Part shown: one piece after another, positions 30,808-41,053 of the stretch
Layout of the letters: the number at the start of each line of letters is the position of its first letter
How positions within the stretch are numbered: position 1 is the first letter of the stretch
Assembly (NCBI GenBank): GCA_012934845.2
Contig: WNNJ02000891.1
Span: forward strand, 62,001 to 126,000
Source: Pomphorhynchus laevis
Lineage: Eukaryota > Acanthocephala > Palaeacanthocephala > Echinorhynchida > Pomphorhynchidae
DNA: 64,000 nucleotides
Direction of reading: 5' to 3'
Translations under genes and position numbers: made by a program
Notes under the pieces: model-generated
The model's database searches: none
What the model saw: only the letters and a program-made list of their open reading frames with translations
Told to the model about the DNA's origin: nothing

Positions 30808-31623
30808 GAACCCGATTACCCTTTTAAACGTCCTAAGTTTTTGATTGATCTATCCAAACATCAAAGTGAGCTAGAGAATCTAAGATTTCAAGTATCCGGA
30901 ATCATGCTAGGTATACGTCGACATAAATCTGACAAACTGGATATATTTCAAATAGACGATGGTACAGACCGTATATTGATATCGGATTTCGACAGATCAC
31001 TCTCCCACAGACATGATGGATTGATAGTCAAATGTGGCCAGTTTGTGAGCGTATTGGGTAAGCTTAAAATTTATAAAGGCAGACCTGAACTCAAGGCATC
31101 GGAAGTAAAGTTAATCACTGACCAAGTTGAACAAATCAAACTAATGAAACGATCAGTCAAACAACTGACTATAACAATTTGTGAACGACAATTTGTCAAT
31201 CAGTTTCGATCAGATGAAGTTGTGCTGCCTGTTCTAAAAGAGTTACAAAATGTCTATGCAAATTTGAGTAACTTTACCAGTACTTATTCGAAGCAACAAG
31301 CTGTATTACTCCGCTCACTGCAAGAAGATTTAAGTAGACAGCGACTTGATAACAACGTCGATGATGATAGTTGTAGCACACTTATGCATCTGCTAAATAA
31401 AAGTAGTTTGTGGAATAGAGGTATATCAGCTTGTGACAAAAACAATTTAAGAGAAAAAGCTGTTCGTCCAAGACATATTTTACCGAATATGCGCAAAAGA
31501 TTTCCAACGATAACTGAACGAAAAATATTAATAGCTTTAGATGAATTAGTGTGCCGCAGCCTAGCTATTAATGTAGGTCCATTCCTTTATCAACCAATGA
31601 TAACTGATTCGTTTGTTGATTGA
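30808..31623 (+). CDS. OB-fold protein resembling STN1 of the telomeric CST complex, terminal exon
   Basis: The exon opens after the acceptor atttacgacag (30807) in phase 0 with EPDYPFKRPKFLIDLSKH and runs 271 codons to TGA. Residues about 20-110 have the STN1/RPA32 OB-fold layout: FQVSGIMLGIRRHKSDKLDI, FQIDDGTDRILISDF (the DDGTG-like strand), KCGQFVSVLGKLKIYKGRPE and LKASEVKLITD, matching the G-x-I-R-x-Y-x-x-x-R-E-I-x-A strand of STN1. The C-terminal half (TERKILIALDELVCRSLAIN) could be a winged-helix end. STN1 binds single-stranded telomeric DNA with CTC1 and TEN1 and recruits polymerase alpha. The 5' exon(s) are not identified; retroelement debris lies upstream. An AATAAA near 31743 may be the poly(A) signal. 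RPA32 is the main alternative. Confidence 0.6.
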   Translation, partial: EPDYPFKRPKFLIDLSKHQSELENLRFQVSGIMLGIRRHKSDKLDIFQIDDGTDRILISDFDRSLSHRHDGLIVKCGQFVSVLGKLKIYKGRPELKASEVKLITDQVEQIKLMKRSVKQLTITICERQFVNQFRSDEVVLPVLKELQNVYANLSNFTSTYSKQQAVLLRSLQEDLSRQRLDNNVDDDSCSTLMHLLNKSSLWNRGISACDKNNLREKAVRPRHILPNMRKRFPTITERKILIALDELVCRSLAINVGPFLYQPMITDSFVD

Positions 31624-31949
31624 TTTTTCTGGCCGAAACAACAATGTAAATGAATTGGTTGTTAAATATAGAAAAAATTGAGTAAAGAATTGATTGTTAA
31701 GTATTTAAGATCGTTGCCTGTGTTTACGTATTTTGTACCATAAATAAAAAAGTGTTAATATTTTAATATTAAGATTTTCTAATTCAATTAACTTTAAAAA
31801 CAAAATAAGCTTAAAAAATGTTTAATAAATTTATTTAAGACATCTATCTAGTGGCATTGATTAGGAGGTAAAAGTTTTCAGAGTTTTTGAAATTCTTGAA
31901 ATAATCAGTGAAATAATATAGAAAATATTATTTTAGTATAAAATATACA
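31624..31949. other. 3' flank of the OB-fold gene
   Basis: A+T-rich, contains the candidate poly(A) signal ataaataaa near 31740; otherwise nothing recognised. Confidence 0.4.
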
Positions 31950-32500
31950 ATATACAATACACTTATTCTATATGTATCTTCTTTATTATCAATACCTTAT
32001 TTATCATCAAGGTTACTTGAATTAATTTGTTCACTAATTGAATAAAAATTATTGGAATTAAATACACATATATCATCAATGTATCAAAACATATATTTCA
32101 TATATTTATATTGTTTAGATTTAGTTTTTACACAGTTATGAACAAATTCATATTCTATAAAGCTTAAAAACAAGTCAGCTATAATTGGGCTACTATTACC
32201 ACCCATTGTGACACCTTTTACTTGTAAATAATTTTGATTTATCAAAATATTTAAGGATTCTATTAATTCAATATGATTCAATATGTATCTATTGAATTAT
32301 TTAAATGATTTTGAAGAAAGCCAATATCATTACATATTGTTGCAATTCTTAAAATTTCATTATTTAATGTATTATATTTTATATTATATGGTATGCATGA
32401 ATGCTCATGCAAAAATATGTTTCTTGTAAATTTAAATATGTCATTTTTACGATATAAATGAATAGTAGTTTTAGTTAATGGTAATATTTTAATAATAATA
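31950..32500 (-). mobile_element. Penelope-like (Naiad-type) fragment with RT motif B
   Basis: The minus strand at 32281-32084 reads NQNYLQVKGVTMGGNSSPII and ADLFLSFIEYEFVHNC, the G-x-x-MG-x-x-x-x-P-x-x-A-D-L motif B of Naiad-type RTs. An altered continuation of the DD motif region is at 32100-31960, and a diverged second C-terminal piece (HEHSCIPYNIKYNT) at 32450-32300. Frames broken. Confidence 0.65.
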
Positions 32501-32739
32501 TTTATTAAACAATATTATAGAAATATTATAATATTATAAATATTATATTATATGAAAAAATATTATTTAGACCTTAAAAAAATTTTGGCTTCTAATAAAC
32601 ATACAATCTGCTAAAATATTGTATATACTCGAAGTAAATACATAAATACAATTACAACATCTTACAAACAATCTTACGACAACCTTCGAGCAACGAGTGT
32701 CGAGCAGCAATCATTGTTCAAGCTAATTACAAAAGAAAA

Positions 32740-33807
32740 ATGTCTGCTTCTCATTGTTGCCAATGTAATGGTCGAAATGCTGTTTGCAAAAGCTGTTTGT
32801 GTGCAAAGTCCGGCAAACTCTGTGTCGATTGTCTTCCTGGTAGCAGGTGTTCCAACCGTGCGAATTCTTCTATTGACGCTCCCACATCTGCATACTTGTC
32901 TCAGCTTACTGCACGTAGCGTAGATAAGCTTGATTCCATTCCGTTAAGTCACGATGATTCTAGCGAGTACGTGTCATTTGAATTGAAATGTGACGGTTTT
33001 GGTTGTTCTTTATATACTGTTGTCAAGTCTCCTCGTAGGGTATATCGAGATTTCTTTATTCAGCGATTCATCTGTGGAATTTGTGCTGCAAAACGCATTA
33101 CAACTATAGAACAATCCTTAGAACAGGCGAATGTTGCTATAAGCAATTTGGAGGCTAAGATCGATGAATTAAAATTAGCACAATCCAAGGAAATATCTTC
33201 TAACCTTTCTCAAAATCTATCATCTCACAAACCCTCTCCATTTCAGAATCGTAGTTTCGCAAGTGTAGTACGTAGAGAAGTAACGCGTTCTATCCTTGCC
33301 ACTTCTAATATTAAATCAAGTATCTGCTCCCCGTTGGAAATCATTAACAGTTGCAAAAAATCAGCTTTGCGCTCGTCAAATTTTATTATACGCAATCTAC
33401 TAAATACAGCGGATGATGAAGCTAGTGTTAGAGACATTATATCCGCTGTACGCATTCAAATAACTGCAAAATTTTCAATTAAGGTCCATCGACTTCCAGC
33501 CAAAAGAACAGACATTCCTCCGTGGACTTTAATTTCAACGGACGAGGTAACGGCCAGCAACGTTTTATCAAACTCTTATAAATTGAGAAAAGTTGATCGT
33601 TTTAGGAATGTTTACATCATGCCGGATTTTTCCCCCGAAGAGCGTGTTGCCAATCAGGTTCTGCGCAAACAGCTACAAGAGAAAAGACTTGCAAACCCAA
33701 ATAGTAATTACATAATTAGAAATTTTCAAATTGTTCGCAGACCGAATAATGGAAAGGTAGGCACAACACCCGTTAATTCCTCATTAATGGATGGGTCGTC
33801 TATATGA
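32740..33807 (+). CDS. ORF1 of an APE-type retrotransposon carrying a CXC motif (355 aa)
   Basis: The ATG at 32740 follows a leader containing aatcttacgacaacct. Residues about 6-41 (CCQCNGRNAVCKSCLC, AKSGKLCVDC, CSNR) align cysteine for cysteine with the N-terminal motif of the lineage A RLE elements. A second zinc-binding segment follows (CDGFGCSLYT...RFICGICAA, about 83-118), shared with the ORF1 at 49841, then a coiled coil (ITTIEQSLEQANVAISNLEA). The C-terminal half is the RRM-plus-tail of LINE ORF1 proteins: SNFIIRNLLNT, IMPDFSPEERVANQVLRKQL, NYIIRNFQIVRR. Such proteins coat the element RNA and form the RNP. The ORF is intact although the downstream EN-RT is broken. The CXC is the odd part for this class of element. 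Confidence 0.75.
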   Translation: MSASHCCQCNGRNAVCKSCLCAKSGKLCVDCLPGSRCSNRANSSIDAPTSAYLSQLTARSVDKLDSIPLSHDDSSEYVSFELKCDGFGCSLYTVVKSPRRVYRDFFIQRFICGICAAKRITTIEQSLEQANVAISNLEAKIDELKLAQSKEISSNLSQNLSSHKPSPFQNRSFASVVRREVTRSILATSNIKSSICSPLEIINSCKKSALRSSNFIIRNLLNTADDEASVRDIISAVRIQITAKFSIKVHRLPAKRTDIPPWTLISTDEVTASNVLSNSYKLRKVDRFRNVYIMPDFSPEERVANQVLRKQLQEKRLANPNSNYIIRNFQIVRRPNNGKVGTTPVNSSLMDGSSI

Positions 33808-33837
33808 CTATCCTATTCGGCAAGAAGTGGTAGTCAT

Positions 33838-36635
33838 GTTTATGAGCACCACAAGTCTTTTAGACTGTTACTATTTAATGTGGAAGGTTTGGCGTCTTTG
33901 ATAGAGCAAGGTATTGAATCCTGGTTCGATACCTTTCACGTTGTGGTACTATTAGATACCATGTTTACTAATAATTATTCTTTACCTGGTTTTTATACAT
34001 TTGACAATCCTGCTTTATTGGGCATTCGTGGTCGCCCCGCGGGTGGAATAATTTTAGGTTTAAATAGGGCCTTCAGGGATTGGCAATGTAGGTATTTGCT
34101 GAATTCTATACTGCTTGAAACACCTGTCATCACTTTTATCGCATGCTATTTCAAACCCACACTTACCGCGGCAGATATAATTGACGAAATTTCTCAGCTT
34201 TTTTCAACTCTAAACAGCACAGTCCCGATAATTATCGCAGGAGATTTTAATGCAAGATTCACAAGTCCAATCACAGAAAAATTGCGAATTCTTGTCAATT
34301 ACTTTAAGTCTATAAATCTAAAGTTATACGTCCCTAATGAAAATTGGTCCTACGAATCTTCTACAGGTAAAAGCTGTATAGACATCATATTTACTAACGT
34401 GCATGTAAGACATATAGGGCTAGAACTATCTTCAAAATGGGCGTTAGTTCGTAAACACAAACCTGTCTCGTGTATTTTCGATTGCATATGCAACATACAA
34501 TCAATAGATTTGCCCCGTCAACCTAGCAGGAAAATATGTACTTCAGCAATTGATTATAGTCAAATAAATCTAGCTTTTCAATTCCTTAGATCAGGAGAAC
34601 TGGGGAACAGCATTACTTCTGTAATTTCCACCCTTCTATCGGCTTGTAGATATGAATCTGACTATTCCAAAAAAACTCATACCTAGTAAAACCCGTTTGG
34701 TTTAAACAGTTCCAGCAACATTTAATTCAATTAAATAAAGGTTATCGGTTCGATTTAACGGTAAGGAAAGATTTTGTGGATTTACGTAGGCTTTACGTTA
34801 AACTTGTATCGATGTATCGTAGAGCACGACGTTTAGAGATTGAACGACGGGAATTGTCTAAGGCGGAGTCGACACCGTGGATACTTAAGAAAGCTAACAT
34901 TGGAACATATTCCAGGATTCAAATAGAAAATTGGAAATCACACTTCCAATCTATTTTGCGCCATTCAATATTAGAAGACATGCCTGTACGTTTATCTTCA
35001 GTTTCATGCATAAATTCAATATACGGTTCAGATCCTCTGAATTTACCTTTTACGCCATTTGAAGTCGTAAGATCCCTATCAATCTTAAAAGATCATAAAG
35101 CTGCCGGGTAAGATCAATTATGCGTAGAACAGTTAAAGTCGACTATCGATATTTTGATAGACTACTGGACAGAACTTTTCAATCTACTTCTTGCAGGTCA
35201 TCCGTTTCCGATTTCGTGGCGCGACGGTGTAATTAAGATCCTGCATAAGGGCAAAGGTGACTATGATTCACTGGATGCGTACAGGGGGATCGCGATATTG
35301 AATCACAGTTATAAGTTATTGACTCATATAATGTATATGCGCCTTATTAAGTTTCGCGAGCATCTCTTACCTACGGAGCAGTATGGATTCCGCCCGAAAA
35401 GGTCAACGTCCGATGCAATAAAGCATGTCCGTGACGAAGTCACCAATTGTTTCGCTAATCGTAGACCGTTGTATGCTACTTTTGTTGACTTTGAGCGAGC
35501 ATTTGACACAGTGAATCGTTCTTTGTTACTTGATAAACTTTCCACCAGAGTGTCCGTTAGTGGTCGCTTTTTGTATCTTATTTATTCTGTGCTTCAGCCT
35601 AATCGCCTTAAAGTATCTGATGGTATCAACACCTCTGATTTCTTTTTTGCTAATCGCGGTGTTTTACAAGGAGATCCACTCAGCCCTATATTATTTTCCT
35701 TTTTTGCTATGGATTTGCCTATGCATCTTCGTCATACATCGAATGAAGTCTCTTGTACCCTCTATGCCGACGATCTAGTAATATTAGCCAAAGATCTTTT
35801 ATCCGCTCAAAGTGCGTTAGATGCTCTGTCATCCTATTGTTTATCAAATCAGTTGACGGTGAATGTAAATAAATCGAAAGCCCTTAAATTTCGGTTAGGT
35901 GGACCTTTGCGTCGATGTGACATGCTGAGAATAGGCAATGTAGATTTAGAATTCTGCAATAGTTACAATTATTTGGGAGTATTACTTTCGTCGAAATGGT
36001 CATTTACTGAACACCTACATCGTAAATCCTCGAAGTTAGTTGTAGCAACCTCTTATGCAAAAAACTTAGGTTCTTTATCTTTCTCAGGAGCCCTCCGGTA
36101 TTTTCGAAGTATGTTGCTTCCCATAGTTTCTTATGCTTTGCCAGTTATCTGGTCGGATTTAAGTCCCTTCAATTTTCTGCAGTTGGACATGTGTCAATGG
36201 AGATTCGTGAAGCGAATTGTTGGAGTCTCACCAAAATGTTCTTCATCGGTTATAGCGATACTATCATCGTTAGAACCTTGCTCTAAATACATCTGCTCAA
36301 CATTTAATCTTGAACACACTGCATCATTTACTACTAACCTGAACATGTTCTTTCGAAAGACGACGTCATTGGATTCTGAATTTTATCTTACTCCGGCATT
36401 CTTACAGACTAAATGGAGAGAACCCTGTGCAAGGAAAAGACCGCTGATCTGGAGAGCATCTGTCCATGGATATCACGATAAATTCTGCGCTATTAGAATT
36501 ATAGTACATGCACGGTGCTCTTTGTGCATTTGTGTTCTTTGCAAAAATGAATGCGAATCTAACCTGCATATCTTCACTTGCCCAATTTTGAAAAATATGT
36601 CACTATCCGATATTGACAGTAGGAGAAGATTTTGA
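33838..36635 (+). pseudogene. APE endonuclease and reverse transcriptase (ORF2) of the CXC-ORF1 element, inactivated
   Basis: EN part 33838-34686: LLLFNVEGLASLIEQGI, VVVLLDTM (the usual catalytic Glu of L-x-E-T is Asp here), VPIIIAGDFNARFTSP and SCIDIIFTNVHV. A frameshift near the run of A at 34670 and a second near 34700 lead to the RT linker (34776-35111). This ends in a single TAA inside KAAG*DQL, after which the same frame continues. RT: WRDGVIKILHKGKGDYDSLD, EQYGFRPKRSTSDAIKHV, ATFVDFERAFDTVNR (motif A), RGVLQGDPLSPILFSFF (motif B), CTLYADDLVILAK (motif C, DD intact) and a C-terminal C-x2-C...H-x4-C finger (CVLCKNECESNLHIFTC). The protein is cut by two shifts and one stop, so ORF2 is dead. 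Confidence 0.8.
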
Positions 36636-36736
36636 AATGCAATTTATAAAATTGATAAACTTTTGTTGTATTTATTTTGTTTACCCAGTACCGAAAGGTA
36701 AAGAGGTATAATAAATTCTTTCATTATTATTTAATA

Positions 36737-37240
36737 ATAATATTTGATAATGTGCAAAAAGAGCCAACACTACTACCAGTAAATTCTAGTATTCATTTCG
36801 AGCGCATATCTACATCTCGCGCTCATGATCCACGTTTGGATATCGCCTGCTGTGGTTTTTATGGAAGTCGTTCGGAGCGAACTTTATTTGATACTTGCGT
36901 TTTTAACGTTTTCGCTCCGTCCAACCTTTCGAAATCCGCTGGGGCTGCTTTTACATATCACGAAACACGTAAATTCGCTAAGTATCAAGAGAGAGTAACT
37001 GCCATAGAGAGGGCGAATTTTGCACCTATTGTGTTATCATGTTTCGGTGGAGCAGTAAAATCATCTGCACAATTAATTCAGAGAATTGCACAGAAGATGG
37101 CAATAAAAAACAATCATTCCTACTCAGAAGAATTGACAAAATTACGGTCAAAGATTGGAATTCAGTTGGCTCGTTCAATTTCGATGTGTATTCGCGGTCC
37201 TCGTTCTGCTCGACATCGACCTGCAAACTCAATGAACTAA
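36737..37240 (+). pseudogene. Lineage A retrotransposon, 3' endonuclease fragment
   Basis: PRLDIACCGFYG, RTLFDTCVFNVFAPSNLS, YHETRKFAKYQERV and the end IGIQLARSISMCIRGPRSAR are the RLE core and tail; RT and finger are missing. Its 3' end (ctcgacatcgacctgcaaac, 37209 on) occurs again, by itself, at 53997-54070. 5'-truncated insertion immediately downstream of the CXC-ORF1 element. Confidence 0.75.
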
Positions 37241-37301
37241 AATTTATAGTATAACTGTATTTGTTTCAAAAAAATCAACTATTTAAAAGAAAATTAATAA
37301 T

Positions 37302-37961
37302 AAAAGGCAATTTCAAGATGCTCTGGCATCAAGCTATGGATGGAAACCTCCGGACTCACCCATGAAATGTTTGTGTGGACACACTTTTGATATTTGTCAT
37401 GCTGTTGCTTGTCAGTCCGGTAGTATTCCAACAATTAGACATAACGTGGTTGGATATATTATTGCTAAAGAACTAGCCGATGTATGCAGTTCAACATCAA
37501 TTGAACCTTCTTTACAACCTTTGCCTGAAGAAATAGTTTTCAAAAATTTTACAACGACCCTTGATCGTAAATCTAGAGTTAATGTTGCGTGTTACGGTCT
37601 GTTTGGGGATAAGACGGAGCGGTCATTATTTGACATTTGTGTTTTCAGCCATCTTGCGCCTTCTTATTCATCTGGCACGACAAGCAATGCTTTTAACTAT
37701 CACGAGGCTAGAAAAAACTCGAAGTATGGTGAAAGAATAGCACGGTTTGAACGATCGTCATTTTATCCTATTGTTCTTGCCTCCAACGGTGCCCTTGGCA
37801 GTACAGTACAAATGATTTTAAAGAAAATAGCAAGGATACGAGCAGATAGAACTTGCGATAATTACAGCGCTTGTATCCGAAATATAAGGAGTAGAGTCGG
37901 TTTTGCTTTAGCAAAAATGTCTTGGATGTCTATACGTGCTGCTCGTACGTCGAAAATTTAG
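37302..37961 (+). pseudogene. Lineage A retrotransposon, finger plus endonuclease fragment
   Basis: NFQDALASSYGWKPP, then MKCLCGHTFDICHAVAC (finger), TIRHNVVGYIIAKELADVC, RKSRVNVACYGLFG and RSLFDICVFSHLAPSYSS (RLE core), YHEARKNSKYGERIARF and the basic end SWMSIRAARTSKI. In the core the usual RLDI Asp is replaced (RVNVAC), so the nuclease would be impaired. RT missing. Same subfamily as 4078-4581. Confidence 0.75.
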
Positions 37962-38179
37962 TCAGTTAGTCAGCATGGAACAAGACTTAATAACTATTAT
38001 TTGACTGTATTCTTAAATGTTTGTAATTAAAAAAAATAAAAAAAAATTTAATAATAAAATATTATTTAATATTTTATCCATATATTTATATTTACTTTGT
38101 GACTTAATTTTTGTTAGATAGGCGTTATAATTATTATAACATATATGAATATATTTTTCCGAATATAAGATTAATTAAT

Positions 38180-38400
38180 TTTACTAACGCTTCTTTAATA
38201 TCTATTAAATCTAGATTTGTATAAAGCGTACTAAAATCGTATGTATTTATATTTTGAAAATTTATTCCTTTTGTCTGTTCTAAAAATTCTTTTGTAGAAT
38301 TAATACTGAAATAGTGTTTTATACCAGTATTAATTTCGATTACCTTACAATATTTTTTGAAGTGTGCTTTAATTACTTTAAGTAATTACTTTATAAAAGT
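38180..38400 (-). mobile_element. Penelope-like (Naiad-type) fragment
   Basis: Matches 14030-14230 of the longer copy (ttttactaacgcttctt, atctagatttgta, ccagtattaatttcgattac). No ORF left. Confidence 0.6.
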
Positions 38401-38559
38401 AATTAACTCGAGTAAAAGTAAAAGTAATTAACTTGACTATTAACTATAAAAGTAATTAACTTGACTTGATAAAAGTTGTTGATTAAAGTTATTTACAATT
38501 AAGAGGAATCAATCGTAAATTTAGAACTCATCAAATTACAATATTCAACAGAATTGGCT

Positions 38560-39235
38560 GCATAATAAACTACTTACAAGATTATTATACACAATCTAAA
38601 GTAAATACACTCTTGAAGAAATTAATCTATTACAAGAAATCAGTTAAAGTGATTACAGCTAATTGCAATTGATTACAGCTAATTACAATTGACACAGCTA
38701 ATTACAATTGATTACATCTAATCAATCGTCGACAACATATTACCGTTGGAAACCCCTCGGCGAATGGAAGGGGCAAAGCTTGGTATTTGCCCGCATTGTA
38801 ACAGGCCAATCGCACTTACAAAATTCGGAAATGTACGTTTTCACAAGAGTTTTGGGGTTCGGTGCCCAGGCAGTAGCTGCGCTTCGATTGTTGATTACAC
38901 ACCCAATATTTCCTCACATGTCAAACTTACAGCCGAACGTCAAACCTCAAAGGATCTGAAATGGCTTCGACCAACGACGTTTCCCATAATTTGAACGCAT
39001 ATGAAACGCTTCACCGTATTTGGGCATCACCTACGCTGACAGTAAGACGAATACCTTGGAGTTTACGAAATAAAGCAGCTCGCATTTTTACCAATCTTAT
39101 TGAGGAGGCACTAGAACATAAATCGCCATATAGCTGGACTAGTCTTTTGGGGTTCGCAAAAGTGTGCTTATCAGCTCATTCAGGTGATCACCGAAATGTT
39201 CGAAAACATATAGAGAATGCACTAAAGTCAGCCGA
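38560..39235 (+). pseudogene. Lineage E retrotransposon, 5' leader and N-terminal region
   Basis: The leader contains tacttacaagattattatac and a series of attacaattgattacagcta-like repeats. It is followed by a finger-like N-terminus at 38746-38940 (GICPHCNRPIALTKFGN, FHKSFGVRCPGSS). After a frame change comes the pre-RT region at 38961-39220 (YETLHRIWASPTLTVRRIPW, LRNKAARIFTNLIEEALEHK, SPYSWTSLLGFAKVCLSAHS), which is the usual N-terminal block of this family. It is cut at about 39236 where the oppositely oriented I/R1-like element begins. This is the only lineage E N-terminus in the window. Confidence 0.55.
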
Positions 39236-40999
39236 AAACCTTAGACTTTGCTCTGGGGGACGTACTCTGGAGAAGAAGACTAATCCCGAGATAGCCCAGG
39301 TGCCCCAGAGGCGCACCTGAGTTTTCCCTTTCAACGACAGATGCTGGGCCCGTTTCAGAGCCCAACTAGCTCTCTTCAGGACACGTTTAAGTCTATCCAG
39401 GTCAGCTTTCGCCGACCAGTTCACCAAAACGGTGAACCCCAGGTATTTTACTCGACTTGTGAAGGTAGGGAGTGGATCAGAGGCAAATAAGGAAGCTAGA
39501 GCAGAGAGTGCTAGTCTCTTAAGCTTTTTCTTCGTCGCAGGGGAGCCATGAAAGACAACCACCTGCGATTTGGAGGAGTTTAGAGTAAGATTGGACCTGG
39601 GTAACTGGTCTTTTAATCTTAAAAAGAAACGGCTGATGTTAGAGACTACGTCCTTACACCTGCGTCTAGAGAACAGGGCTGTGGTGTCATCAGCGTACAC
39701 CACTAGACGTTGATCACGCTGTTTAAATATTTTGAAGAGATTTATGGATGCAGCAAGATACAAGATAGGAGAAAGAGGGGAACCTTGAGGCACACCCGTA
39801 ATAGGGTAGAACTGACGCGCATCAGGGTCGTCTTCGTAATAAAATCGCTTGGTGTACAACAGTACCTCCACCCTGTTAACAATTCTCGCAGGCAACCCGA
39901 GGGACCTGAGAGAAGAGATAACAAAAGGTATGGAGATGCGGTCAAATGCAGCAGAAAAGTCAAGGAAAACAGCCACAGCAAATTGATGGCTATTCTCCCG
40001 ACAGAACTGATGCACTTCACCTACTGCTGAATGGACCGAGCGACCTTTGACGAACCCATGGAAACCAGGTGAGATTAAGTTACGTCTACTTAAATGATCG
40101 CGGATTCTACGCGCAAGCGCTTTTTCGTAGATCGATATGAGGGAATTCTGAATCGAAATGGGCCGCAGATCTTTCGGACATGAGACCGGATATTTTTTAG
40201 AAATAAAAATTCTACGGCTAACGTTGATGCCGGACACATCGGATGGGGTGGCTAGTAGGATTGTGATGGCCACCTCCCTTCTTTGATCAGCTGTCAAAAG
40301 CTGACAGACACGAGAAGAGAGTGGAGCGACGGTTTTGGAGGTGCCCGGAAGAGGCCCCCAGGCATTGAGTATATCTGGAACAGAAATATCTCTACTCCTG
40401 AAGTCCCCCCAAGGCGGGATTGGTTGCGGTGATTGAGTGGCTCCATAGTTGTGTAGGGATAAAGACTCCTCAAAAACTCTATCAAGACCAATACTTCCGA
40501 TCCACCCAGATGCTCTATCCTTCCAACAAACAAACTTCTCCTTCTTGAATATCTTCCAGAAGGAAGACTGAGAAGGGTTAAGACGAGCAATGCTCGACTT
40601 ATCCTTACTCAGTTGGAACCAGTATCTGGTACGCCAGTATTCTTTCGAGAGCGTCTGTTTGACAGAAGAAGAGAGGTCAGGGAGATGCAGCGGTTTGGCC
40701 AGGACCCTGAGTTTTGTCGGAGTGGGACTGAAAATGCGACCTTTATAGGTAGTCGATAATAACGCGGTGGCTTGCGAAGAGAGATAGGAATTAAATTTGT
40801 TTAAACTCTCATTGCCAATTCGGGGGAAGCGTTGGATAGCTGCTTGGAAGAAAGCCACTCTGATGGGATCAAAGTGGAATCTTCTACGAAGCAGAGAATC
40901 CTCTTCTATCCGCCAACGAATCAGGTCATGAGAGGTGGACAGATGTTGCCGCGATTGCTCCGTGCAGAAGGGTTTAAGCAACCACTTCTCATGGAGCAA
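39188..40999 (-). CDS. Reverse transcriptase ORF of an I/R1-like retrotransposon (603 aa, C-terminus replaced)
   Basis: Minus strand. DLRPISIQNSLISIYEKALA, FHGFVKGRSVHSAVGEVHQF, FAVAVFLDFSAAFDRISIPF (motif A), ITGVPQGSPLSPILYLAASI (motif B), RLVVYADDTTALFSRR (motif C with DD) and VKYLGFTVLVNWSAKADLDR are all intact, so the catalytic core is complete. The last 15 or so codons are read from the antisense of the lineage E fragment, so the natural C-terminus and 3' UTR are missing. Codon use and base composition are richer in G+C than the surroundings, suggesting a younger or differently biased element. Confidence 0.8.
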   Translation of the reverse strand: MLHEKWLLKPFCTEQSRQHLSTSHDLIRWRIEEDSLLRRRFHFDPIRVAFFQAAIQRFPRIGNESLNKFNSYLSSQATALLSTTYKGRIFSPTPTKLRVLAKPLHLPDLSSSVKQTLSKEYWRTRYWFQLSKDKSSIARLNPSQSSFWKIFKKEKFVCWKDRASGWIGSIGLDRVFEESLSLHNYGATQSPQPIPPWGDFRSRDISVPDILNAWGPLPGTSKTVAPLSSRVCQLLTADQRREVAITILLATPSDVSGINVSRRIFISKKYPVSCPKDLRPISIQNSLISIYEKALARRIRDHLSRRNLISPGFHGFVKGRSVHSAVGEVHQFCRENSHQFAVAVFLDFSAAFDRISIPFVISSLRSLGLPARIVNRVEVLLYTKRFYYEDDPDARQFYPITGVPQGSPLSPILYLAASINLFKIFKQRDQRLVVYADDTTALFSRRRCKDVVSNISRFFLRLKDQLPRSNLTLNSSKSQVVVFHGSPATKKKLKRLALSALASLFASDPLPTFTSRVKYLGFTVLVNWSAKADLDRLKRVLKRASWALKRAQHLSLKGKTQVRLWGTWAISGLVFFSRVRPPEQSLRFSADFSAFSICFRTFR

Positions 41000-41053
41000 T
41001 AATAAGTCGAGGAGTGAATTCGTTGATGTGCAATGAAAGGAGGGTGAGGGTGG

